Shown here: positions 26,266 to 34,675 of the stretch, piece after piece | Numbering within the stretch: the stretch's first letter is position 1 | Layout of the letters: each line of letters begins with the position of its first letter | Assembly: GCA_947179325.1 (NCBI GenBank) | Contig: CAMXAU010000006.1 | Span: 62,001-126,000 of the forward strand | Reading direction: 5' to 3' | DNA: 64,000 nucleotides | Origin: an uncultured Bacteroidales bacterium | GTDB taxonomy: Bacteria > Bacteroidota > Bacteroidia > Bacteroidales > UBA932 | Notes under the pieces: generated by a model | Database searches by the model: none | What the model saw: the letters and a program-made list of their open reading frames with translations, nothing else | Told to the model about the DNA's origin: nothing | Program-made: the position numbers and the translations under genes

Positions 26266-27015
26266 TCATCTGATTCTCTTGAATGCATTTGGAATGCCCG
26301 TGCTGAACCTCATTACCTTTCCTGTAGCCGGATGCCTGAACGATATTGTCATTGCATGCAGTGCAAGCCTGCCTATCGGACTTGTCCTGGCCCCGTATTT
26401 ACGGTCTCCGGCAACCGGATGCCCCATTTCCGCTGAATGTACCCTTATCTGGTTCTTGCGCCCTGTCTCAAGCTCGAATTCCACAAGGGCATATCCTGGT
26501 GCGAAATGATGCCGGGTCTGCCCCTTGTCAGAAACTGTGCCAGATTTGATTTCCCGGATGACTTTATAGTGCGTCGTCGCCTTTTTCCCTCCGTCGTCGT
26601 AAGGGGAGGAGTGCACAGTCATTGTCGCGGGATTGTCATGGAGCCAGCTGGTCACCGTGCCTTCAGCCTGTCGCGGAACCCCTTCGACCAAGGCAATATA
26701 TTTACGCTCCAGGACAATCTCGTTCCAATTGTCCTGAAGCGCAAACTTGATTTCTTCATTCTTGGCAAACAGCAGGATTCCGGAAGTGTCCCTGTCGAGT
26801 CGATGCACTATGAATATCCGGTCTCCGCCGCGTCTGTGTGGGCCTCTTCCACGCTGGCTGCGTCCATTGCGGACATAATCCGTTACTATCCTGTAGACTG
26901 TCTCTTCTCCTTGTCTGCCGGCAGACATCGTAAGGAGACCGCTTGGCTTGTTGACTACAAGCAGATGATCGTCCTCGTATATGATCCCGATTTCCTCTTC
27001 CCTGTTGCCTCTCAT
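26266..27015 (-). CDS. RluA-family pseudouridine synthase
   Basis: A 249-residue catalytic domain without an N-terminal S4 domain. The active-site motif HRLDRDTSG (Asp near residue 74) and the closing blocks TGRKNQIRVHSAEMGHPVAGDRKYG and LALHAMTISFRHPATG are diagnostic. It isomerises specific uridines in rRNA or tRNA; which position cannot be told from sequence. Its start codon is one base past the HPF stop, so translation is probably coupled. A second RluA-type gene ends the window at 63878. Confidence 0.92.
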   Translation of the reverse strand: MRGNREEEIGIIYEDDHLLVVNKPSGLLTMSAGRQGEETVYRIVTDYVRNGRSQRGRGPHRRGGDRIFIVHRLDRDTSGILLFAKNEEIKFALQDNWNEIVLERKYIALVEGVPRQAEGTVTSWLHDNPATMTVHSSPYDDGGKKATTHYKVIREIKSGTVSDKGQTRHHFAPGYALVEFELETGRKNQIRVHSAEMGHPVAGDRKYGARTSPIGRLALHAMTISFRHPATGKVMRFSTGIPNAFKRIR

Positions 27016-27016
27016 T

Positions 27017-27307
27017 CTAATTTGTCTTTTTCTCCTTTGCCCTTACAAGCTTATCTTTGAGGATGTCAACGCAGTCGACAACCGCGTCTTCGAATCTGTT
27101 TGCATTCCTTTCAATCACAAGGTCGTTGCCAGGGATACGTACATGCACTTTGACGTTCTTGTTCTCATGGTCTGGAAGAAGTGACAAGGATACTTCTGTG
27201 GCAGTAATCTCATCATAGAACTTAGGTAACTTTGATACTTTCTTCTCTACGAAATCCAACAGTTTCTGGTCCGCGTCGAACTTGATAGACTGTACTCTAA
27301 TCTCCAT
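27017..27307 (-). CDS. hpf: Ribosome hibernation promoting factor, short HPF/YfiA type
   Basis: Start placed at 27307 (MEIRVQS), where the family begins; an in-frame ATG further upstream lies inside the recombinase gene. The 96-residue product is one Ribosomal_S30AE domain (VQSIKFDADQKLLDFVEKKVSKL, ATEVSLSLLPD, KVHVRIPGNDLVIE, RFEDAVVDCVDILKDKL). It binds the 30S decoding region and shuts down ribosomes in stationary phase. It lacks the long-HPF C-terminal dimerisation domain. It overlaps the recombinase gene by 11 bases and sits one base before the pseudouridine synthase. Confidence 0.93.
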   Translation of the reverse strand: MEIRVQSIKFDADQKLLDFVEKKVSKLPKFYDEITATEVSLSLLPDHENKNVKVHVRIPGNDLVIERNANRFEDAVVDCVDILKDKLVRAKEKKTN

Positions 27308-28292
27308 TTTTACCTCCGTTTTTACTGGCCCTCGGATGGGCCGATTCATAAACTTTCTTCAGTTTGGCGATGGAATTGTGGGTGTAGACCTGTGTGGCCG
27401 CAAGTGAAGAGTGCCCCAGCAGCTCCTTGATGGAATGGAGGTCTGCCCCCCCGTTGAGAAGCTCCGTCGCCAGAGTGTGTCTCAGTACATGGGGCGACTT
27501 CCTGCCGGTAATGCCTGCAACTTCTCCAAGCTCGGACTTTATCACCCTGTCAACGTATGCGGGGTAAAGCCCCTTTCCGCTGAATGTGACAAAGAGCGGG
27601 GATTCCGGTCCCCTGTCTCCACCAACCATCGTTTCAACCGCTTGTAAATATAATGAAATTTCTTCACTTAGAGAATCCACAAGCGGAATTTCACGCATTT
27701 TATCGCCTTTTCCGACAACTTTTGCAACATTTCTGCCAAAGTCTATGTGGCCGGTCCTGAGTCCTGTCAGTTCGCTGCGCCTGATACCGGTGGAGTAAAG
27801 TGTCGAGACTATTGCCCTGTGGAGTCTTCTGTCATACATTTTCCTGGTCTGTTTCCTGTCAGGGGAGACATATATGAAGTCTTTTCCGGCAAACTGCTCT
27901 GTGGCCCTGAAATATTCTTCCATTGATTCCCGCCTGTAGAAATCCGGGAGACGTTTCTCTGTCTTTGGCCTTGTGACTGACTTTGCGGGATTGCAGCTGA
28001 TTATACCCAGCTTCAGCAGATAGCGTGAGAAGCCGCTCAGGACGGACATGTGGAGATTCACAGTCCTCGGGCCCATCCCCCTGTCCTCAAGCAGGTACAC
28101 TTCGTAGCTCCTTGCCATGGAGGGAGTCAGGAAGTCCGGCAGGTCTTCATCTCCGGGGGCATCGTCCCCACCCGTCCCGCTGCGTATGAATTCCATGAAA
28201 ATCCCGAGAGAGGACCTGTATATCTCACATGTCCTCAAGGAGTATCGCCTGACAGACGATATATACTCTATATATTTGTCTATATGTGTCAT
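27297..28292 (-). CDS. xerC: Tyrosine recombinase, XerC/XerD type
   Basis: A 331-residue recombinase: SAM-like N-terminal core-binding domain (about 1-110), then the catalytic domain with Arg in GIRRSEL (about 171), HVLRH (about 270), LLGHSS and the Tyr nucleophile in TQVYTH (about 302). Xer proteins resolve chromosome dimers at dif. Its place inside a housekeeping operon, overlapping both neighbours (4 bases with the tRNA nucleotidyltransferase, 11 with HPF), argues for a cellular Xer protein rather than a mobile-element integrase. XerC and XerD cannot be told apart here; the symbol is provisional. Confidence 0.88.
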   Translation of the reverse strand: MTHIDKYIEYISSVRRYSLRTCEIYRSSLGIFMEFIRSGTGGDDAPGDEDLPDFLTPSMARSYEVYLLEDRGMGPRTVNLHMSVLSGFSRYLLKLGIISCNPAKSVTRPKTEKRLPDFYRRESMEEYFRATEQFAGKDFIYVSPDRKQTRKMYDRRLHRAIVSTLYSTGIRRSELTGLRTGHIDFGRNVAKVVGKGDKMREIPLVDSLSEEISLYLQAVETMVGGDRGPESPLFVTFSGKGLYPAYVDRVIKSELGEVAGITGRKSPHVLRHTLATELLNGGADLHSIKELLGHSSLAATQVYTHNSIAKLKKVYESAHPRASKNGGKNGD

Positions 28293-29788
28293 TCCTTCGG
28301 AAGAAGCCCCATTTCTGCAGCCTTTTCACGCATGAGGATGTCGGCCTCTTCAAAATTATTGCCTATGACCCCGTCCAGGACGGCGTTCTTGACATGCTCT
28401 TTCAGTATCCCGATCTCACGGCAAGGCTCAATGCCGAACACTTTCATGACATATTCTCCTGTAATCGGGTTCTTCCAGTTCCTGACAGCATCTTTTGCCT
28501 CGACTTCGACCAGCTTTTCCTTTACAAGCTCGAAATTGTGTCTGAGCTTCTCCACCTTGCGCGGATTCTTTGATGTGATGTCTGCATTGCAGAGCAGCAT
28601 AAGGTCATCGATGTCATTGCCGGCATCGAACAGGAGCCTGCGCACAGCCGAATCGGTGACTTCTTCTGTCACAAGGGCGATGGGCCTGAGGTGCAGGCCG
28701 ACCAGCTTCTGGACATATTTCATCTTTTCGTTCAGAGGCATCTTCATCTCGTTGAAGATCTTGGGTATCATCCTGGCCCCGATGACCTCGTGGCCATGGA
28801 AAGTCCAGCCCGTGTGCTGGTCATATCTCTTGCTTGCCGGCTTGCCGATGTCGTGGAGCAGTGCTGCCCACCTGAGCCACAGATATGGCTCTGTCCTTAC
28901 CTTTACTGTCTCCACCCCGTCTTCAAACAGGTAGTCCTTTAATCTCCCGGCCTTGATCGCTTCCTTCTCGAATGCAGCGACATTGTCTACTACTTCAAGT
29001 GTATGCGAGAAATTCTCCTTGTGGCCGCGTCCGTCTACGCTCTCCACGCCCTTCAGCCTTGAGAGCTGCGGCAGGATATAGTCAAGAAGCCCGGTCTCTT
29101 CCATCAGCCTGAATCCCATTGAGGGCCTGTCGCAGACAAGCATCTTGTTCAGTTCTTCAACTATGCGTTCCTTTGAAAGTATCCTGAGGCGCTCCCTGTT
29201 GCGCGCTATGGATTCAAGTGATTCCGGTACAATCGTGAATTTCCGTTCCTGCGTACTCAGTTTTGTGGCAAACCTTATGGCCCTGATCATCCTGAGTGGG
29301 TCGTCGCTGTATGTCGTGTCCGGATCCAGCGGGGTCCGTATTATCCCTTTGTCGAGGTCCCTGATTCCCCCGAACGGGTCTACAAGGCTTCCGAAGTCGT
29401 CTTTCTGGAGGCTGAAAGCCATCGCGTTGATTGTGAAGTCCCTTCTGAGCTGGTCGTCCTCGAGTGTCCCGTCCTCGACAATCGGCTTGCGGGAGTCCCG
29501 TCTGTATGATTCCCTGCGTGCACCGACGAATTCAATCTCGATTCCGTGGTAGCGCAGCATCGCCGTCCCGAAATTCTTGAATACGGAGACTGTGCTGTGG
29601 ACGGCTGCCCCGACTTTTTCGGCAAGCTCTATCCCGCTCCCCTCCACAACTATGTCAATGTCCTTGCTCGGGCGTCCGAGGAAGCAGTCGCGCACATATC
29701 CGCCGATCACATATGCCCTCACGCCCATCTGCTCCGCGGTCTGGGAAACTATGCTGAAAATCTTGTTGTCCAGGAATTCCGTTGTCAT
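28289..29788 (-). CDS. cca: CCA tRNA nucleotidyltransferase with HD domain
   Basis: Start set at 29788 (MTTEFLDNK); an upstream in-frame ATG would overlap the promoter. The 499-residue product has the class II polymerase head (IGGYVRDCFLGRPSKDIDIVV, then RRDFTINAMAF), the RNA-binding helical region (DPDTTYSDDPLRMIRAIRFA) and an HD phosphohydrolase-like domain (LLHDIGKPASK, about 309). It adds or repairs the CCA end of tRNAs. First gene of the operon that continues with xerC, hpf, the pseudouridine synthase and the hydrolase. Confidence 0.95.
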   Translation of the reverse strand: MTTEFLDNKIFSIVSQTAEQMGVRAYVIGGYVRDCFLGRPSKDIDIVVEGSGIELAEKVGAAVHSTVSVFKNFGTAMLRYHGIEIEFVGARRESYRRDSRKPIVEDGTLEDDQLRRDFTINAMAFSLQKDDFGSLVDPFGGIRDLDKGIIRTPLDPDTTYSDDPLRMIRAIRFATKLSTQERKFTIVPESLESIARNRERLRILSKERIVEELNKMLVCDRPSMGFRLMEETGLLDYILPQLSRLKGVESVDGRGHKENFSHTLEVVDNVAAFEKEAIKAGRLKDYLFEDGVETVKVRTEPYLWLRWAALLHDIGKPASKRYDQHTGWTFHGHEVIGARMIPKIFNEMKMPLNEKMKYVQKLVGLHLRPIALVTEEVTDSAVRRLLFDAGNDIDDLMLLCNADITSKNPRKVEKLRHNFELVKEKLVEVEAKDAVRNWKNPITGEYVMKVFGIEPCREIGILKEHVKNAVLDGVIGNNFEEADILMREKAAEMGLLPKE

Positions 29789-29815
29789 AAACGAGTGTCT
29801 TTTTGAATCAGAATG

Positions 29816-29847
29816 CAAAAGTAGAAACTGTTTTAGTCTTTTTCAAA
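29816..29847 (-). promoter_or_regulatory. Promoter of the cca-xerC-hpf operon
   Basis: Minus-strand -33 TTTG (29844-29847) and -7 TACTTTTG (29816-29823) with 20 bases between, the best complete Bacteroidota promoter in the window. It lies 28 bases upstream of the cca start and immediately after the end of the HsdR_N gene. Confidence 0.75.
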
Positions 29848-29856
29848 AAAAATATA

Positions 29857-30264
29857 TCAGGCTTCATTGGCCATTTCATCATATGACGGGATATTTCTGA
29901 TGAATGAATATCTGTCACCGTCTTTCATGCAGATGAATGTCCGTCTGCCGTTTGTGATGATTATGTATTTGACGTTCAGGACCATGTTGTAGCGTATCGC
30001 CTGGTTGAGGACTTCTCCGTCAAGCTCAGTCTCCGGACGCTTGCATTCGACGACTGCGGCTGGGGCTGCTTTCCTGTCATAGATGAGTATGTCTGCGCGG
30101 AAAGGCTTGCTGCCGAACTTGAGCGACACTTCGCTCTGCATCATGTGCATCGGTACCCCCATGGTGGAATTGAGCACCCCTATGAACCACTGCCTCACAT
30201 GCTCCTCAGGAGTGAGTGCCACATCTTTTTTCCGCAGAGGGTCCCATATAGTCTTTCTGTTCAT
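29857..30264 (-). CDS. HsdR_N-domain (PD-(D/E)xK nuclease-like) protein
   Basis: Start set at 30264 (MNRKTIWD); the longer frame begins in the promoter region. The 135-residue product is a single type I restriction R-subunit N-terminal domain: EEHVRQWFIGVLN, then FRADILIYD (Asp58) and VVECKRPE (Glu73, Lys75), which form the PD-(D/E)xK nuclease core. No helicase part, methylase or specificity gene is present, so it is not a restriction system by itself. Stand-alone proteins of this kind are found in many Bacteroidota, often next to holA as here; role unknown. Confidence 0.85.
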   Translation of the reverse strand: MNRKTIWDPLRKKDVALTPEEHVRQWFIGVLNSTMGVPMHMMQSEVSLKFGSKPFRADILIYDRKAAPAAVVECKRPETELDGEVLNQAIRYNMVLNVKYIIITNGRRTFICMKDGDRYSFIRNIPSYDEMANEA

Positions 30265-30289
30265 CCTGGCTGTTTCTGTCTTGCGGTGG

Positions 30290-30297
30290 CAAAGATA
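30290..30297 (-). promoter_or_regulatory. -7 box (TATCTTTG) for the HsdR_N gene
   Basis: Minus-strand TATCTTTG 26 bases upstream of the start codon chosen for the HsdR_N gene. It helps exclude the longer reading frame, whose start would be upstream of the promoter. Confidence 0.5.
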
Positions 30298-30340
30298 CAG
30301 AATAAAAGCGATTACGGTACAGGATATCGGCAAAGTTTAC

Positions 30341-30348
30341 TATATTTG
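30341..30348 (+). promoter_or_regulatory. -7 box (TATATTTG) for holA
   Basis: Plus-strand TATATTTG followed by CAGG. The first in-frame ATG of holA is only 7 bases downstream (30355), so the mRNA would be nearly leaderless unless translation starts at 30376. Confidence 0.55.
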
Positions 30349-30354
30349 CAGGCT

Positions 30355-31392
30355 ATGGCGAAGGGAGCTACAGATATGGAGGCGCAGTGCCGCGAGATTC
30401 TTGCAGATATCCGTAAGGATGTCTTCAAGCCTGTCTATCTGCTTATGGGTGAGGAACCTTATTATATTGACCTTATCTGCGATGCCATAGTCGCGAATGC
30501 CCTTGATGAGAGCGAAAGGGATTTCAACCAGACAATATGCTACGGAACTGACGTCAGTGTGGACTCTGTAGTTACGGCCGCAAGACGTTATCCGATGTTT
30601 GCGGAGCGTCAGCTTGTCGTGGTCAAGGAGGCACAGGCGATGAAGAACCTTGAGGGGATGTCTGTCTACTGTGACAAGCCGCTGGATTCAACGGTTCTTG
30701 TACTTTGTGTCAGGGGGGCATCTGTCGACAAGAGGAAATCACTGTACAAGACTGCCGGAAAGATAGGGGTAGTGCTGGAGTCCAAGGCGGTTAGGGACTA
30801 TGAGATAGCAAGATGGATCGGCTCTTTCTATGCAGGTAGGGGCCTTGAGATTGCCCCGGATGCCGCTGCCCTTTTGGGAGAATATGCCGGGACAGATCTC
30901 GGCAAGATTGCAGTGGAGACTGACAAGATGCTCAAGAATCTGCCTGAGGGGACTTCAAGGATTACCGTGCAGGATATAGAGAGGAATGTTGGCATAAGCC
31001 GTCAGTTCAGCGTCTTCGAGCTGACAAAGGAACTTTCATACCGCAATTCGGCAAAGGCCCTCAGGATCGCTGCATATATCGGGGCGGCACCGAAGTTTGC
31101 CATGCCGGCCGTGATTGCACCGCTGTTCACGCATTTCTACAGGATACTCAAATACCAGGCTCTGATAATGAGGACCCCGCGTCCGTCGACAGACCAGAAG
31201 GCAAAGGTGCTTGGGGTGAATCCGTATTTTTTCCAGGAATATGACAGGGCTGTCATGAACTATCCTGTCAAGAAGTGCATGGCGGTGATCGCCTTGCTCA
31301 AGGAATATGATTTCAAGGGGAAAGGAGGCAACGCTGGGGAGGCAACGCCTGACCAGATGCTTATTGAACTCGTTGCCAAGATATTGGGATAG
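30355..31392 (+). CDS. holA: DNA polymerase III delta subunit
   Basis: The clamp-loader subunit that opens the sliding clamp. Of about 345 residues, the N-terminal AAA+-like fold carries FKPVYLLMGEEPYYIDLICDAI and ARRYPMFAERQLVVVKEAQAM, both typical of HolA; the C-terminal helical collar follows (FSVFELTKELSYRN ...). Two starts are possible. The ATG at 30355 lies almost at the expected transcription start; the ATG at 30376 is preceded by AAGGGA at 9 bases and may be the real one. The longer frame from 30145 runs antisense through the HsdR_N gene and is rejected. Confidence 0.92.
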   Translation: MAKGATDMEAQCREILADIRKDVFKPVYLLMGEEPYYIDLICDAIVANALDESERDFNQTICYGTDVSVDSVVTAARRYPMFAERQLVVVKEAQAMKNLEGMSVYCDKPLDSTVLVLCVRGASVDKRKSLYKTAGKIGVVLESKAVRDYEIARWIGSFYAGRGLEIAPDAAALLGEYAGTDLGKIAVETDKMLKNLPEGTSRITVQDIERNVGISRQFSVFELTKELSYRNSAKALRIAAYIGAAPKFAMPAVIAPLFTHFYRILKYQALIMRTPRPSTDQKAKVLGVNPYFFQEYDRAVMNYPVKKCMAVIALLKEYDFKGKGGNAGEATPDQMLIELVAKILG

Positions 31393-31503
31393 CGGCAATA
31401 CTGCACTGTGCGGATGGTCTGCTCCTGCCCTCATGGGAAATGTTGCGGCCCAGCCTGGTGGCCATGGATGGAATATAGATAACTATTAATATTATTAAGG
31501 AAT

Positions 31504-32418
31504 ATGGAATTGATCCAATGTAAGGGGGTTAGAAAGACCTTTGGGGAAAAGGTCGCCCTTGACGGAGTCTCGCTCAACATTCCCAAAGGCAAGATTTTCG
31601 GTCTGCTGGGTCCAAACGGGGCGGGTAAGACAACCCTGATCAGGATTATCAACAGGATTACGATACCGGATGAAGGTGAAATCCTGTTTGAGGGACGTCC
31701 AATCACGCAGCGTGATGTTGAGGAACTAGGATATCTTCCTGAGGAGAGGGGACTGTACCGGAAGATGAAAGTCGGTGACCAGGCAATGTATTTTGCACGT
31801 CTTAAGGGCATGAGCTCTCGTGAGGCGGAGTCGGAGCTTAAACAATGGTTCGTCAAGTTTGGCATACAGAGCTGGTGGAACAAGAAGGTGGAGGAACTTT
31901 CCAAGGGAATGGCCCAGAAGGTCCAGTTCATAACCACAGTTGTGCATAAGCCTTCGCTTCTTATCCTTGATGAGCCGTTTTCCGGATTTGACCCTGTAAA
32001 TGCACAGATTATACGTGACGAGATCCTCAAACTGAAGGAACAGGGAGCCACAATCGTGCTCTCCACACATAATATGGAGTCTGTCGAGGAACTGTGCGAT
32101 GAGATTGCGCTCATCAACAGGTCAAGGCTCGTGATTACCGGAGGTGTGGACGAAATAAGGCATAAGTACGGCAACAGCAATGTAGAGCTGGTCTATACAG
32201 GGGAGAAGCAGATAGCTTCATGCGAAGGTGTCTACAGCGTCATCTCCGACAACGATGACAATGGACGCCATACGGCTGTGCTCTCCCTTGAAGGCGGAAG
32301 CGGAAATACAGATGTGCTCAGGGCATTGATTGAAAAGGGTATCGCAATAAACTCTTTCAAGGAGCTTGTCCCGAGAATGAATGACATTTTCATTAAACTT
32401 GTAACAGAGGAGGAATAG
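31504..32418 (+). CDS. ABC transporter ATP-binding subunit, NatA-like
   Basis: A 304-residue ABC ATPase: Walker A GPNGAGKTT (about 37-45), a variant signature ELSKGMAQK, Walker B LLILDEPFSGFDP and the H-loop STHNM. A C-terminal ~80-residue extension (DUF4162-like, VELVYTGEKQIASCEGVY) is common in the Na+ or drug exporters of the NatA/ABC-2 class. It pairs with the permease that starts three bases later. Likely function: ATP-driven export across the inner membrane; substrate unknown. Confidence 0.9.
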   Translation: MELIQCKGVRKTFGEKVALDGVSLNIPKGKIFGLLGPNGAGKTTLIRIINRITIPDEGEILFEGRPITQRDVEELGYLPEERGLYRKMKVGDQAMYFARLKGMSSREAESELKQWFVKFGIQSWWNKKVEELSKGMAQKVQFITTVVHKPSLLILDEPFSGFDPVNAQIIRDEILKLKEQGATIVLSTHNMESVEELCDEIALINRSRLVITGGVDEIRHKYGNSNVELVYTGEKQIASCEGVYSVISDNDDNGRHTAVLSLEGGSGNTDVLRALIEKGIAINSFKELVPRMNDIFIKLVTEEE

Positions 32419-32421
32419 GCC

Positions 32422-33786
32422 ATGAACTTTCGTAATATAGGGATTATCATTTCACGTGAATACATGACACGTGTCAAGAAGAAGTCGTTCCTTGTAATAA
32501 CTTTCATTGTACCGGTCCTCTTTGTACTTCTGTGCACAGTGCCTACGCTCATCATGCTTCTGAGCAAGGACAAGTGCAAGCAGGTGGAGGTTGTTGACAT
32601 GTCAGGGATTGTAATGCCTTATCTTGTTGACAGCGATGTTGTTGTGTATGAGGATTGCTCTTCAGGGAATCTTGACAGCCTGAAAGCCGGCATTTCGGAA
32701 AGCGGTGCAGATGCAATACTGTATATATCAGCCTTGAATCCTGAGACAAAGTCTGTTTCTGTGGAGGTCTATTCGCAGAAGCCGGTCGGTGTCGACCTGA
32801 AGGAGGCCATAGGATCAAGGGTCGAGGACGCGATTGAGGACTATAGGCTCGCAAGCTATGATATCCAGGACCTCAAGCAGATAATGCAGGATGTCAAGGC
32901 AGACATATCCGTGTCTACATATACGCTTGGTGAGGATGGAGAGGAGAAGATAAGCTCGTCGGAGGTGTTCATGATAATCTCCGTTGTACTTACCATGGTC
33001 ATATATATGTTCATCGCCATGTTCTCCGGAATGGTCATGTCAAGTGTGATAGAGGAGAAGTCCAGCAGGGTGGTAGAGGTACTTGTCTCGTCTGTCAAGT
33101 CAATCGAGCTTATGTTCGGTAAGATCATCGGAGTTGCATGTGTTGCGCTGACACAGTTCTTCCTCTGGATAGTCCTGGCCGTTGTCCTGATATCTGCTGT
33201 CGGGATGTTCGTTGACCTAGGAAGCCTTGCAGGAGGTACAGAACAGATTGCCCAGGTTACTGAAATGGCAGGCTCTGCAGGCATTGATGACCCGACTTCT
33301 GCAATAATGCAGGCTGTCAGCGAGGATTCCGAGCTTGGCGCAATAATCACTACGCTGCGTGACCTGAACTACGGGCAGATTATATTCTCGTTCCTCGTGT
33401 ATTTTGTCCTTGGCTATCTCCTCTACGCATCGCTGTTTGCGGCAATCGGCTCGGCAGTTGAGAACGAGGGGGACAGCAGCCAGCTGCAGATGCCGGTTAC
33501 TATTCCTCTGCTCATAGGATTCTTTATCGCATTCTATGCGTTCAAGGCTCCGGACAGCCAGCTTGCATTCTGGGGCTCGATAATTCCGTTCACATCACCG
33601 ATGGTGATGCTTGCCAGGATTCCGTTCGGTGTGCCAGCATGGGAGCTTGCCCTGTCTATCGGGCTTCTGTTCGTGACATTCGCAGGACTTGCATATGTCT
33701 CTGCGAAGATATATAAGGTAGGAATACTTGTCTCTGGAAAGAAGTCCACATTCAAGGACCTCTGGAAATGGCTTAAACAGAAATAG
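32422..33786 (+). CDS. ABC-2 type permease, NatB-like
   Basis: A 454-residue membrane protein: an N-terminal helix (about 20-45), a large extracytoplasmic domain (about 50-170), then a block of about five helices (from about 185 on) of the ABC2_membrane_3 type, including SSVIEEKSSRVVEVLVSSV, the coupling motif that contacts the ATPase. It forms the exporter with the preceding ATPase. The extracytoplasmic domain is as expected for NatB/YhaP-like permeases. Substrate not predictable. Confidence 0.9.
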   Translation: MNFRNIGIIISREYMTRVKKKSFLVITFIVPVLFVLLCTVPTLIMLLSKDKCKQVEVVDMSGIVMPYLVDSDVVVYEDCSSGNLDSLKAGISESGADAILYISALNPETKSVSVEVYSQKPVGVDLKEAIGSRVEDAIEDYRLASYDIQDLKQIMQDVKADISVSTYTLGEDGEEKISSSEVFMIISVVLTMVIYMFIAMFSGMVMSSVIEEKSSRVVEVLVSSVKSIELMFGKIIGVACVALTQFFLWIVLAVVLISAVGMFVDLGSLAGGTEQIAQVTEMAGSAGIDDPTSAIMQAVSEDSELGAIITTLRDLNYGQIIFSFLVYFVLGYLLYASLFAAIGSAVENEGDSSQLQMPVTIPLLIGFFIAFYAFKAPDSQLAFWGSIIPFTSPMVMLARIPFGVPAWELALSIGLLFVTFAGLAYVSAKIYKVGILVSGKKSTFKDLWKWLKQK

Positions 33787-33832
33787 TGGGATATCTTTTA
33801 CTCTATTGGGATAAATAACAGATTCTAACGAT

Positions 33833-34675
33833 ATGCTTTACAGAAAATTAGTGTTTACAGCCCTGCTCATGTCCATGGCATTCCTGGCAGATGGGCAGGA
33901 AATCAGGTGGAAACGTGACATCATGGATGCCTCACGTACTGGGGTCACTGTCCCTGATGCTACAGCTCCGGAAGAGGCTCTCGGGACGGTGAAGGGAAAA
34001 ACCTATACTGCCCCTAACGGAAAAGTCTACAGGGGAGGCTCAATCTATAGGGTGGCTGCCCTTGTTGCGGACGCCCAGCCTACAATGGCAATTGTAAAGG
34101 AGGTCATCGGATATTCTCCTGAGGCAATGGCGAAGGCTTATCCGGAGAGCTCATTGACCAACTGGTATATAGATAATTTCATGGCGGCTGTCGAGGAGGT
34201 GACCGGAAAGCATGTGGACATAGGCATCGGGAATTTCGGCGGTGTAAGGGTGGACCTTCCTGCCGGAAATGTCATATATGACGATATCAGGTCTATGTTC
34301 CCTTTCAGGAACCAGATACTGTACATGCCTATCAAGGGTGCTGACATAAAGGCTCTTCTTGATTCAATGGCGGCCGGCCGTTTCCAGATTCTTGGAGGCA
34401 TCAGGGTCGTTGCAAAGGACGGAAAGGTTCTCACGGCCGAGATTGGAGGCGAGCCGATTGATGATGAAAGGATATATGGACTTGCAACAATCACATTCCT
34501 GATGAATGGCGGTGACGGTCTTATGCTTGAGAAATATCTTGCAGGCGAGCCTGTAGTCACGGATGTTGACATCTTTGATGCAATGATGGCGCAGGTGCAG
34601 AAGGCAACCTCTGCAGGTGAGCCTATAACAGGAAAGGCTGACGGAAGGGTTGTTATAATTAAGGATGCTGAATGA
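33833..34675 (+). CDS. Secreted 5'-nucleotidase C-terminal domain protein
   Basis: A 280-residue exported protein (signal peptide ending near ADG-Q, residue 22) consisting of the 5_nucleotid_C fold alone. Family blocks: IGNFGGVRVDLPAGNVIYDDI, FPFRNQILYMPIKGADIKALL and LMNGGDG. In standard 5'-nucleotidases this is the substrate-binding half that follows a metallophosphoesterase half. Here the phosphoesterase half is the next gene, so the order is reversed and the halves must meet in the periplasm. Not a decayed gene: both parts have their own signal peptide and start. Confidence 0.88.
   Translation: MLYRKLVFTALLMSMAFLADGQEIRWKRDIMDASRTGVTVPDATAPEEALGTVKGKTYTAPNGKVYRGGSIYRVAALVADAQPTMAIVKEVIGYSPEAMAKAYPESSLTNWYIDNFMAAVEEVTGKHVDIGIGNFGGVRVDLPAGNVIYDDIRSMFPFRNQILYMPIKGADIKALLDSMAAGRFQILGGIRVVAKDGKVLTAEIGGEPIDDERIYGLATITFLMNGGDGLMLEKYLAGEPVVTDVDIFDAMMAQVQKATSAGEPITGKADGRVVIIKDAE

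Noticed and set aside
27297..28292. Tyrosine recombinase as an integrase of a mobile element
   Set aside because: It overlaps housekeeping genes on both sides in one operon, and no attachment repeats, tRNA target or cargo genes are present.
29857..30264. Type I restriction-modification system
   Set aside because: Only the nuclease-like N-terminal domain is present; no methylase, specificity or helicase gene nearby.
30145..30354. N-terminal extension of holA
   Set aside because: It runs antisense through the HsdR_N gene and upstream of the holA promoter box, and the residues do not match the family.
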